Assembly (NCBI GenBank): GCA_963773765.1
Contig: CAVZCC010000001.1
Location: 558,001-622,000, forward strand
Length of the DNA: 64,000 nucleotides
From: CAVZCC01 sp963773765
GTDB lineage: Bacteria; Actinomycetota; Acidimicrobiia; Acidimicrobiales; Microtrichaceae
Direction of reading: 5' to 3'
Shown: one piece after another, positions 54,150 to 62,069 of the stretch
How the letters are laid out: the number at the start of each line of letters is the position of its first letter
Numbering within the stretch: the stretch's first letter is position 1
Notes under the pieces: generated by a model
Told to the model about the DNA's origin: nothing
Seen by the model: the letters and a program-made list of their open reading frames with translations, nothing else
Database searches by the model: none
Position numbers and translations under genes: made by a program

Positions 54150-55736
54150 ATGAAAACGAAGCAGCTGGTCATCGCAGTCCTCACCGTTGCCTTCGTCGTG
54201 ATGGGGCTGCACAGCAGCCCCGCCGGCGCTGACGCGACCAACACCATCGGGTTGTGGGAGATGAACGAGCCCGCGGGCGCCCGAACGCTGGTCGACAGCA
54301 GCGGCAACGGCCTCAACGGGACCATCGGCACCGAGGTCACCACGGGGGCGACCTACTCGGCGGCGCCACCGGACATCGATTCGCCTACCTGACCCCCAAC
54401 ACCCCGCCGGCCCACCCCGGCCACCTCGACACGGTGCCCCACAATGCCAAGCTCAACCCCGGGACCGGGGACTACACCGTCACGGTCCGCATGCGGACCA
54501 CGCAACGTTCGGCAACATCGTCCAGAAGGGCCAGTCCGGCCACGCTGGCGGCTACTTCAAGTTCGAGAACCCGAACGGGATCGTCACCTGCCTCTACCGC
54601 GGGTCCGCGGGCAGCAACCTCGTGTCCTCGCTGCGCAACCTGAACGACGGCCAGTGGCACACCATCCGCTGCGAGCGGACCCAGTACTGGGTGACGATGA
54701 CCGTCGACGGTGTGGTGACCCAGCGCCTCAAGGGCGTGACCGGGACCATCTCCAACACCTGGCCCCTGTCCATCGCCGGCAAGGTCAGCTGCGACCAGAT
54801 CACCGTCACGTGCGACTACTTCGTCGGCGACATCGACTACGTGCGGATCGAGGGCCCCGGTGCCCCCAACCCGGACACCACCGCTCCCTCCGCGCCCGGG
54901 CAAGCCGACCGCGACCAGCACCGTCTCCGGTCGGGCGACCGTGTCGTGGGCCGCGGCCACCGACGACCGCGCCACCTCGCTCACATACTCCGTCTACCGG
55001 GACAACGGCACCACGCCGGTCGGCACCGTCACCGGGGGCACCACCGGAACCGTGTCCTTCAACGACACGGGACTGACCCCCGGGTCGGTCCACACCTGGA
55101 GGGTGCGCGCCTCCGACGGCCCCAACACCGGGCCCTACAGCCCAACCTCGGAGCCCGTGACGATCGCAGGTGGTACCGGGCCCACGGTGCTGGCCCAGAC
55201 CGACTTCACCAACGGGCTCACGGGATGGACCGGCGTCAGCAACCTGACGGTGGACACTTCGGTCGGCTCGCCGACGGACGAGGCGCCCAGCCTCCGGGCC
55301 CAGCCGGTGAACCAGGTCGCGACCGGTCGCCTGGCCCTGTCCTCCGCATCGACCGCCGTGTGCGCCGACGTGGACGTCCGGGCAACCAGCGTGGCCTCGG
55401 GCGCCAACTACGCACTGATCAAGCTCCGCAACACCGGCGGGTCATCGATCGGGCGCATCTGGATCAGCAGTACCGGGGCGCTGCGGATCCGGGCCGACGT
55501 GACCGGTACCGAGTTCGCCACCACCTCCGTGCTGGCGCCGGGAACCTGGCACCGACTGGGTCTGTGTGCCTCAGTGGGAGCCAGCGGCTCGCTGTCGCTC
55601 CGGGTCGACGGGGCCACCGTCGGGTCGTGGACCACCAACACGGGGACCACCTCCGTGGCCACGGTCCAGCTGGGCGACAACGAGGCCCGGACCGCAACGG
55701 TGAACTGGGACGCGCTCGACCGTCACCGCTGCCTGA
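54150..55736 (+). CDS. Secreted LamG-like protein with FN3/jelly-roll module (about four frameshifts)
   Basis: From ATG 54150 (GGGAGG upstream) with a signal peptide (VLTVAFVVMGLHSSPAGA). Residues 30-240 form a concanavalin-like LamG domain (TIGLWEMNEPAGARTLVDSS, LNDGQWHTIRCERTQYWVTM, DYFVGDIDYVRIEG). The shared FN3-like and C-terminal module follows (VSWAAATDDRATSLTYSVYR, GLTGWTGVSNLTVD). Frame slips near 54377, 54505, 54898 and 55720 are each one C or G at a CpG; corrected, the gene stops at 55736. Likely carbohydrate-binding, partner of the GH26-like protein. Confidence 0.7.
54890..55736 (+). repeat. Duplicated FN3-plus-jelly-roll coding module, copy B
   Basis: Second copy of the module described at 51412. 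The residues SSIGRIW, GLTGWTGVSNLTVD and TPGSVHTWRV are identical in both copies. Confidence 0.75.
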
Positions 55737-56060
55737 GGCGCGACCGAACGAACCGTGGGGAGGGCTCGGTCGATGCGTCCGGGGTCCCGGGGATCACGTC
55801 GCCGGGGCCAGACCGCAGTCTGATGGACTTCGACGCTCCCGCGATCCTGACCAGCAGGGTCTTGGACGTGGTCGGCCCGAAGGCCACCCAGAGCGAGCCG
55901 GATGACCCGCTGATGGCCCGCTGACCATCACGACCTCGGCGGCGTCCCGGACTGGCTGCCCAGAGGTGAGCGCCACGGTCACGGGACCCGGGTGGTCCAC
56001 CACGGTCGCGACGGACGCGGAGCCACTGGGTGGACGTCCTGTGGATGAGTAGCCCGCGGA
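55737..56060 (-). other. Gap with coding-like minus strand but no clear gene
   Basis: The minus strand reads sensibly for short stretches (SVATVVDHPGPVTVALTSGQ, then SGSSGSLWVAFGPTTSKTLL in another frame). This suggests a broken small beta-rich gene, but no start or family could be assigned. Confidence 0.25.
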
Positions 56061-56492
56061 TCAGGTGTGGGAGATCAGCGCGATCAACTCGAACGCCACC
56101 TCTGTCCCACCACCATCGAGCAGGCCCGCGTTCAGGACGTCATTGACGCCGCAGCCGTAGCCGTCCACGCCGTTGTCCCCCTCGACCCAGTCGAGCGTGA
56201 GCCGCACACGCACCGTCTGGGGATCGATCCGGGTGAAGGACTCGGTCCACCCGGCACCCCCGTCGACGATGTTGCATCCGCCCAGGCCCTCGTTGTAGGC
56301 GAACGAGCCGTAGCCCACCCAGTCGACGATGGCGGGGAGGGTGTCGGCGTACGCGATGTCGGACTGCCACGTCGTCACGTGCTGCAGGTCGGTGCTCGGC
56401 GGCAGCGGGGGTTCTGGCGCGGCAGGCCACCGAACTGGCGGTGAATGCCACGACCAGGCCGAACACGGCCGAGGTCCGTCGAAAGAGCGCAT
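56061..56492 (-). CDS. Small lipoprotein (two compensating frameshifts)
   Basis: 144 codons from ATG 56492. As printed, the N-terminus lacks a signal. If one C is restored near 56480 and one removed near 56421 it reads MRSFRRTSAVFGLVVAFTAS then SVACAPEPP, a clean lipobox, before returning to frame. The mature part (VTTWQSDIAYADTLPAIVDW, two Cys pairs in GGCNIVDGG and YGCGVND) has no recognised family. Exported, beta-rich, function unknown. Confidence 0.5.
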   Translation of the reverse strand: MRSFDGPRPCSAWSWHSPPVRWPAAPEPPLPPSTDLQHVTTWQSDIAYADTLPAIVDWVGYGSFAYNEGLGGCNIVDGGAGWTESFTRIDPQTVRVRLTLDWVEGDNGVDGYGCGVNDVLNAGLLDGGGTEVAFELIALISHT

Positions 56493-56859
56493 GGTTCCCT
56501 CCCCACCGACGCCGCAGCCGTCGTTCGACGACCTCCCAGACGGTGCCGGACCGCTGTTGCGGTACCGCGAGGATAGACGGTCGGGCACTGCTGGAACATC
56601 GGAGGTGTCACCCCGCCGACGCCGTGCCCTGAGCCGGGCGACGGGGTCCCTGCGGCAGTAGGCGTACCGGCCGCGATCCCCTGTTCTGTATGGGACCTGG
56701 CTACTCACGGCTACGCGCAGGAACCCACCGTTTCGCGTTGTTCTGTGGGGTTGGCGTGGGGTTGAGCTGCTCCCCGACGCACAGCATCGTGGATCTGGTG
56801 GCCTGAAGGCGGACGCCCTGGACGGCTCACCGTCACATCGTGGCCGTACCGTCGCCGCC
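56493..56859. other. Intergenic stretch
   Basis: No gene recognised. It contains the first copy (56743-56764) of a 22-bp G/T-rich sequence that recurs at 59145-59166, next to the integrase remnant. Confidence 0.4.
56743..56764. repeat. 22-bp direct repeat, copy 1 (partner at 59145-59166)
   Basis: CTGTGGGGTTGGCGTGGGG plus TTG, matching 59145-59166 in 21 of 22 positions. The two copies flank the lipoprotein/integrase-remnant segment. Confidence 0.6.
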
Positions 56860-57052
56860 ATGACGGACAACGCGGTGTGCGAGGTGCGGGAAGGCGGTCG
56901 ACTTCGGCCGGCTCGACGTGGTGAAGATGCCGAAGGGCTTGGTGCCCGCGGACCCCGACGTGCCACACGCTGTCGACGGGTCGTTGGTGCATCTGTTCTG
57001 CCCGGCGTGCTGGCCGGCACCGACCGCTCAGCGGCGCCGAGGCCCTCCATGA
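56860..57052 (+). CDS. Small zinc-ribbon protein (one frameshift)
   Basis: From ATG 56860. MTDNAVCEV is followed by a frame slip near 56,886; restored, it gives CEVCGKAVDFGRLDVVKMP and ends LVHLFCPACWPAPTAQRR. Two CxxC pairs suggest a zinc ribbon of about 64 residues. A decayed partial copy of its 3' half lies at 57752-57800. Function unknown; such proteins are common on integrated elements. Confidence 0.4.
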
Positions 57053-57192
57053 CCGTGCCGACGCCGAGGCCACTCTTGTGACGTACTTGTAGGTGCAACG
57101 TCGATCAGTTGGGAGGACAATGGAGGTGGAGCGAGGGCCTTCACCTTGCCGGTGGACGGCGAGGGCGGTCACTCGGGACGGGAGAGGGAGCA

Positions 57193-57733
57193 ATGAGCAC
57201 TCACCCACGCCTCCACCGGCGTCGCAAGGGCTTGGTGGCCGTTGCGATGTTGGCGGTCATCGGGTTGGCAGCTGGCTGCCAGATGGCCCCGCCGCCCCGC
57301 ACCTCCCACAGCCCGTCGGGCTACCTCGACAGCGTCGACAACTCAGGCATGCCCGTGACCGAACCCGAAGGCCTGATGATGGGACTGGAGCCTTGGCCGT
57401 GGCCGGGGCCGGCCAAAGTCGTCGTCGTGCGGGGATGGGCCATCGACTGGGACGCCCCCTTGTGGGGGGTACAGGTCCTCCCCGCCGTTATCCAGAACGG
57501 CCGCCTCACTTGGATGCGGGGCAACTTTGCCTGCGGAGCCCCGCCCCGATGTCGACGCCGCCTTCCCGGAGACCCGTACACCCGTGGTTCGAACGGGATC
57601 CGGCAGGCCACGGATACGTCATGCGGGTTCCGACAATCCCCAACTCAACCGCCGTGGTGTGCGCTGTAGCCATCAACCGCGAGGCACCCCTGGCGACAAC
57701 ACCATCCTCGGATGCGAGACCGTCGCCACCTGA
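57193..57733 (+). CDS. Lipoprotein with GWAxD-type beta domain (several frameshifts)
   Basis: From ATG 57193 (GGGAGAGGGAG upstream). Lipobox VIGLAAGCQMA. The mature part contains VVVVRGWAIDWDAPLWGVQV, like the repeated GWAxDxD beta domains of actinobacterial surface proteins. Continues in other frames (PDVDAAFPET; YVMRVPTIPNSTAVVCAVAI; GTPGDNTILGCETVAT) to a TGA at 57731, so two or three one-base slips are present after 57,535. Confidence 0.5.
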
Positions 57734-58118
57734 CAACCTGTGCCATCGGTGCCTTGGTGCATCTGTTCTGCCCGTCGGCTGGCCCTCCACCGACCGCTCA
57801 GTAGTTGCCGAGCGTCCGCTGCGTGAGCCCGAGACAGCGGTCCGCGGCAGCAGTGCTCATCCAGTCGTCGTCACGTTCGACCATCGGCTTCCAGTTCGCC
57901 ACCGCTCGCCGCCAGGGCCGCCCTCAGGGTCGGGGGAACACCTCGGCAGCCGGGTTCACCGTGACGTGCTTGCCTTGTTCCTTGGCGTCAGCGCGGTCTG
58001 GGATCATGGTGCCCGTGGACGCCAACGCCCACCTCGCCTTGGACGTCACCGCCGCCGCGCAACGCGCCAAGGCCGTCCGCTGTTGTTGCCCAGGGCTGCC
58101 CCTGGGAATCGCAGCGGC
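57734..58118. other. Intergenic stretch with decayed repeat
   Basis: Holds the decayed copy (57752-57800) of the zinc-ribbon 3' end. A minus-strand patch (57798-58007) reads MIPDRADAKEQGKHV and later VERDDDWMSTAAADRC with an intervening stop. No intact gene recognised. Confidence 0.35.
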
Positions 58119-58574
58119 TCAGACTTTCGTGGCGGTGACGGTCAGGTTCCAGGGTCGGGGCTGGCCCGTGAACGATGGGGTCAGGCCGAAGCCCAGCGTC
58201 CCACACCCTGGCTGCAGCACGGGGAGGGTGACCGAAGTGGCCGCCGTCAGGTAGGGCAGCCCGAACCAGTTGCTGTAGATCACGCCGTTCCAGTCAAGCT
58301 TGTAGCCAGCGCCCTGGCTGAAGTCGAGGCGCACGGCCGACGCCTGGTCCAGGCACATCAGCACGGTGGCGCTCGGTTCGCCGCTCGGGTTGAGGAGCGA
58401 CGGTGTGAAGTCGGCGGTGTAGCTGCCGGGGACGTTGAGCACGGCCTGCGGGGTCGAGGTGCAGCCGCCGAGCAGACCGGTGACCGCCAGGACCATGACC
58501 AGCCCGGCGACCACGGTGCCCGGTGAGCGGCGGTGACCCGGACCGCTCCGGATGACGGTGACGCTTGGCGACAT
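58119..58574 (-). CDS. Small lipoprotein
   Basis: 151 residues, intact. Hydrophobic leader and lipobox LAVTGLLGGCTST near residue 38, then about 110 beta-rich residues (GSYTADFTPSLLNPSGEPSA, GLPYLTAATSVTLPVLQPGC) with a Cys pair. No family recognised. The start ATG 58574 is the first in frame; a GTG a few codons downstream is also possible. Confidence 0.6.
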   Translation of the reverse strand: MSPSVTVIRSGPGHRRSPGTVVAGLVMVLAVTGLLGGCTSTPQAVLNVPGSYTADFTPSLLNPSGEPSATVLMCLDQASAVRLDFSQGAGYKLDWNGVIYSNWFGLPYLTAATSVTLPVLQPGCGTLGFGLTPSFTGQPRPWNLTVTATKV

Positions 58575-58845
58575 GACGCCTCCCTTGTCGAGTCCGACCT
58601 GCCGGCCAGGACCCTTGTGCTCACACGCTAGTCGGGTCGGGGTCGGAGGGATAGGCCGCGGCGTAGGTTCGTCGTCGTGCCCCAGCCGGCGATGCCCCGC
58701 AGCGCGATCGCGCGACTACCGGGTGCCGGCCTTTCCTCACTGCGGCGGGCCGGTCGTCGTGGTCGAGTGGCTGGAGGCGCTCCGCAAGCCGACGTGGGCG
58801 CACCCGTGCCTGGGCCGGTGTGAGCGGTGCCGGTTGGAGCACTTG

Positions 58846-59130
58846 TACTGTCGTCAAGGCCGGCCTGGGTGAACTGGTGAAGGGCGACGACGGAGTCAAC
58901 CGGTACACAGGCCTGCGCATCCACGACCTGCGGCACACGGCCGTCACGTTCTGGATCGCGGCCGGGGCATCCCCGAAGGAGGTCGCGACGTGGGCCGGTC
59001 ACAGTTCGGTGGCCACGGTGCTCGACCGCTACGGGCATCGGCTGCCCGGCCAAGAGGACCGCGTGACCGACGTCCTCGGCGCCATGTTCTCGACCGACAC
59101 AGCCACGCCTTCGGCGCCCGTCCTCCGAGT
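58846..59130 (+). pseudogene. Tyrosine recombinase (integrase) C-terminal remnant
   Basis: Encodes the catalytic end of a phage-type integrase: LRIHDLRHTAVTFWIAAGAS (Arg and His), VATWAGHSSVATVLDRYGHR (His and nucleophile Tyr). The N-terminal DNA-binding and core domains are missing; upstream sequence is unrelated. The frame runs on without a natural stop into the tRNA fragment region. Typical remnant of an integrated element beside its tRNA target. Confidence 0.7.
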
Positions 59131-59144
59131 GATCGGCGACAGAA

Positions 59145-59166
59145 CTGTGGGGTTGGTGTGGGGTTG
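59145..59166. repeat. 22-bp direct repeat, copy 2
   Basis: CTGTGGGGTTGGTGTGGGG plus TTG; partner of 56743-56764. Lies just after the integrase remnant. Confidence 0.6.
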
Positions 59167-59204
59167 GGGCCGATTCGGCGTTCCAGGCTTGGCCCCGGAA
59201 ACGA

Positions 59205-59232
59205 CGAAACCCCTGCAGTTGCAGGGGTTTCG
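59205..59232 (-). terminator. Strong hairpin, terminator of the tRNA fragment
   Basis: CGAAACCCCTGCA and TGCAGGGGTTTCG form a 13-bp perfect stem. On the minus strand it follows the tRNA 3' end by a few bases, the position of a tRNA terminator. Confidence 0.65.
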
Positions 59233-59235
59233 TGA

Positions 59236-59279
59236 GTGGGCGTACACAGACTCGAACTGTGGACCTCTGCCGTGTGAAC
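59236..59279 (-). other. 3' half of a tRNA-Val(CAC) gene, probable attachment-site scar
   Basis: On the minus strand: anticodon loop TTCACAC (anticodon CAC), 3' anticodon stem GGCAG, variable AGGTC, T arm CACAG TTCGAGT CTGTG and acceptor TACGCCCAC. The 5' side of the anticodon stem and the D arm are absent. Integrases often target tRNA 3' halves and leave such copies; the integrase remnant is adjacent. Confidence 0.7.
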
Positions 59280-59494
59280 CCGATCCTTGGGGTTCTCGGC
59301 CGGACACCCGTGGACGACCGCGGACCCAGATCCCTGCAATTCCCGGGACTCGGCTCCTGGTCGCTGTCGGCCGAAACGACCGCGAATGGCCGCGAACGCC
59401 GGATCACGCAGTGAAATCGCGCGATGGAAACGTCCGTTGCGGGTGAACTGAGCGGCGGTCGCTCCGAACCGCAAGCGTCATCGCCCGGCGCTAT

Positions 59495-59518
59495 CCTTAC
59501 ATCAGTTCCACTGTAAGG
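59495..59518. promoter_or_regulatory. VapBC operator palindrome
   Basis: CCTTACA and TGTAAGG arms separated by ten bases, eight bases upstream of the antitoxin start, overlapping its AAGGAG ribosome binding site. Suits autoregulation by the VapB AbrB-fold dimer. Confidence 0.6.
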
Positions 59519-59525
59519 AGTACCG

Positions 59526-59773
59526 ATGGAGATCGCAGCGAGGATGAGCTCCAAGGGGCAGGTCACCGTCCCGAAGGCCGTGCGTGAGGCGCTCGGGCTC
59601 GGCGAGGGCGACGACGTGGTGTTCCGCGTCGAAGGCGACCGAGCGGTGCTCGCACGCACCCCGGAGTTCCTTTCGCTGGCGGCACCATCGCCGTCCCCGC
59701 TGCCAAGCGCAACGTCGCCTGGGACGAGGTCATCCGCTCGACGCGCGCCGGCCGGGCCGCAACGGCCCGGTGA
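59526..59773 (+). CDS. vapB: VapB antitoxin, AbrB/MazE-fold (one frameshift)
   Basis: From ATG 59526 with AAGGAG upstream. N-terminal swapped-hairpin domain: MEIAARMSSKGQVTVPKAVR, EALGLGEGDDVVFRVEGDRA. One G is missing near 59680 (GGCGGC for GGCGGGC); restored, the tail reads LAGTIAVPAAKRNVAWDEVI and ends at a TGA overlapping the toxin GTG (GTGA at 59770). The tail should wrap the toxin. Confidence 0.72.
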
Positions 59774-60163
59774 GCGCGTTCGTCGACACGAACATCCTCG
59801 TCCGGCACCTGACGGGCGACCCTGCGGACATGGCGGCACGTGCGACCGCCTACCTGGCCGAAGCTGCGGAGCTGTACCTAGCGGACCTGATCGTCGCGGA
59901 GACGGTCTACGTGCTCGAGTCGTTCTACGAGGCGCCACGCGAGCAGGTCGCCGACCGCGATGCGCTCGCTCGTGTCGATGCGTTCGGTGGTGACGGTGGA
60001 CCCGGCTCTGCTGCTCCGAGCGATCGAGGTCTACGAGACCGATCGGCTCGACTTCGCCGAGGCCTACCTCGTCGCGTGCGCCGAGAGCACCGGCATCGAC
60101 CGCGTCGCCTCGTTCGACCGCTCGATCGACCGAGTCGACACCGTGGACCGCATCGAACCCTGA
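59770..60163 (+). CDS. vapC: VapC toxin, PIN-domain ribonuclease (one frameshift)
   Basis: From GTG 59770. PIN residues: Asp in SAFVDTNILVRHL, Glu in IVAETVYVLESFYE, Asp in DFAEAYLVACAE, and C-terminal VASFDRSIDRVD. The extra C at 59955-59956 (GACCGCG for GACGCG) breaks the frame; corrected length about 130 residues, normal for VapC. Cuts RNA when released from VapB. Common on mobile or accessory segments. Confidence 0.75.
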
Positions 60164-60198
60164 GCCGGCGAGGCACCGCTCGTGCGATGCGTCGAGCG

Positions 60199-60248
60199 TG
60201 GTCAGCCCTGACCAAGACCGAATCAAGCGGCGTGGTCAGCCCTGACCA
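60199..60248. repeat. Pair of identical 16-bp palindromes
   Basis: TGGTCAGCCCTGACCA occurs at 60199-60214 and 60233-60248, each inside a 19-bp direct repeat starting GCG. They lie in the roughly 320-base gap between vapC and the convergent antiporter gene; nothing else is recognised in that gap. Confidence 0.7.
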
Positions 60249-60481
60249 TCCAGCTCGACCCTCGCAGCCGGCACCTGCGCAGACCGCCGAGACTGCCCCC
60301 TACCGGCGCTTCAGGGGTGGCCGGCCGCTGTGGTGATCCGCGCTCGAGCGGGCTTCCGTCGACATGACGCTGAAGGCTTGATCGACGTGGTCGATCACGC
60401 TCGCCGCAGCTGTGCGAGCGCCATGGCCCCGGGCGTGCGGAAGACTGCTGCGTCGGCACGACCCACCCGTCGCGGGGCAGT

Positions 60482-61761
60482 TCAGCCGGCTGGGTGGTGC
60501 CTGAGGAATCCCTTGGAGCGTGATCGGGGCGCATCGTGTGCGGAGTGTTTCTCGCTCTCGAGGTACTTGCGGGCCCCCGGGGTGGCGGTGATGCCGTGGA
60601 GGACGACGCTCATCAACACGGTGAGCGTGACGGCGGCGACCGCTCGCCGGGTCTCGGTGGCCTCACCGAGCGCTTCGACGGCGAGCAGCGCGAACACGAT
60701 CGAGGCGAGCCCGCGGGGGCCGAACCATGCCAGGAACACGACGCTGGATCGGTCCAGTCCGGAGCGGAGCATCGCCAGTCCGACCGGGGCCATGCGGACG
60801 ACGGTGAGGCTGAGCAGTCGCGTAGAGCACCAGGCGTGCGTCGAGGTCGCCGAGGGCGATGAGGACGAGCGCGCCGCCGAAGAGGAACCACACCACCAGC
60901 GCGAGCACCTCGCCGCCGAGCTCTGGCAGCTCCACCGAACGGGCGACGTGCGCGACTTCGGGTGCGAGCACCGCGCCGAACGCGATGCCGGCCACGAACG
61001 CCAGCGACGAACCCGTTGCCGTCGATCGCGGTCGACGAGCATGAAGGCGCCCAGGGCGAGCGCAAGTGCAGCGAGCCGTCGGCCGCCGGGCGCGATCCAC
61101 GCTCGTCGTGCCGCCCAGTTGACCGCCGATGCCCCGCCGATCCCCGCTCCGGCGCCCACGAGGACCCCCACACCCAGCTCACGCAGCGCCGTGCCGGCCT
61201 GGAAGGCCTCGCTGCCGCCCGCCTCTCCCAGCTGGCTCGCGGCGACCGCCAGCATCACCGTCACGATCGGGGTAGCGATGCCGTCGTTCAGCCCGCTCTC
61301 CACGTTCAGCGAACGGCGCAACCGGATCGGCAGACGCTCGTCGTTGATCACCGCAACGCTCAGGGCCGCGTCGGTCGGCGCAAGCGCCGCGCCGAGGAAC
61401 CCGCAAGGGCCCAGGGCAGCTCCGGCATCAGACCGGCGGCCAGGCCCGCACCCGCGAGCACCGACAGGGGCAGGCCGATGCCGAGGAGCCGCACCGGCAG
61501 CCCGATGTCGCGTCGCAGCTCGCGCACGTTGACCCGCGCCGCGTCGGAGAACAACAGCAAGGCGAGCGTCACCTCGACCAGTGACTGCACCGCAGCGGTC
61601 TCCACATCGAGCTCGAGCACACCCCAGCCCGGGTTGCACAGGACGTAGCCCGCCACGGCGAAGACCATCGGCCCGGTGACGTTGCGGCGCTCCGCCGCCC
61701 CCGACAGCACCGCCCACGCAAAGACGAGCAGCCCGAGCACCGCCAGGGTCACCTCGGTCAT
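60482..61761 (-). CDS. Na+(K+)/H+ antiporter, CPA1/NhaP-type (about three frameshifts)
   Basis: From ATG 61761, about 425 residues with some 12 membrane segments assembled across slips near 61,395, 61,010 and 60,820. Family motifs: GPMVFAVAGYVL, GAALAPTDAALSVAVI (TD motif), SLNVESGLNDGIATPIVTV (ND motif) and VFLAWFGPRGLASIVFALLA. Exchanges monovalent cations for protons across the membrane. The tail ends in a short soluble stretch. Confidence 0.75.
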
Positions 61762-62069
61762 GTCCCACCTCTCCTGCAGCTTCGAAGGACGAGTGCGTCG
61801 AACAGCATGACCCACCCGTGCCCATTGCCCGCGGCCCACGGCCTTCCGAGCGGCCCACTGCTGGCTGAGCTCGCAGGGCACGCTCGCCAGGTCGGCGACC
61901 GCGGGATCACCGCCGACGGTGGTGGCGTTCGGGTTGACGGCGAAGCACCTCGAGTACCGCCACATCGGGCGGGACCGAACCAGCAACTCGCACGTGCTCG
62001 TAGGGTCAACAGACACAGGGGTTCTCCAGAACGAACCCGAGTGACCTCATCTAGAGAAGAGAACGAATC
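61762..62069. other. Intergenic stretch
   Basis: Separates the divergent antiporter and sulfatase genes. No gene or clear operator seen. AGAGAAGAGAACGAA just before 62070 is the likely sulfatase ribosome binding region. Confidence 0.4.

Noticed and set aside
59236..59279. A complete tRNA-Val gene
   Set aside because: Only the anticodon loop, variable region, T arm and 3' acceptor strand are present; sequence upstream does not pair to form the 5' anticodon stem, D arm or acceptor.
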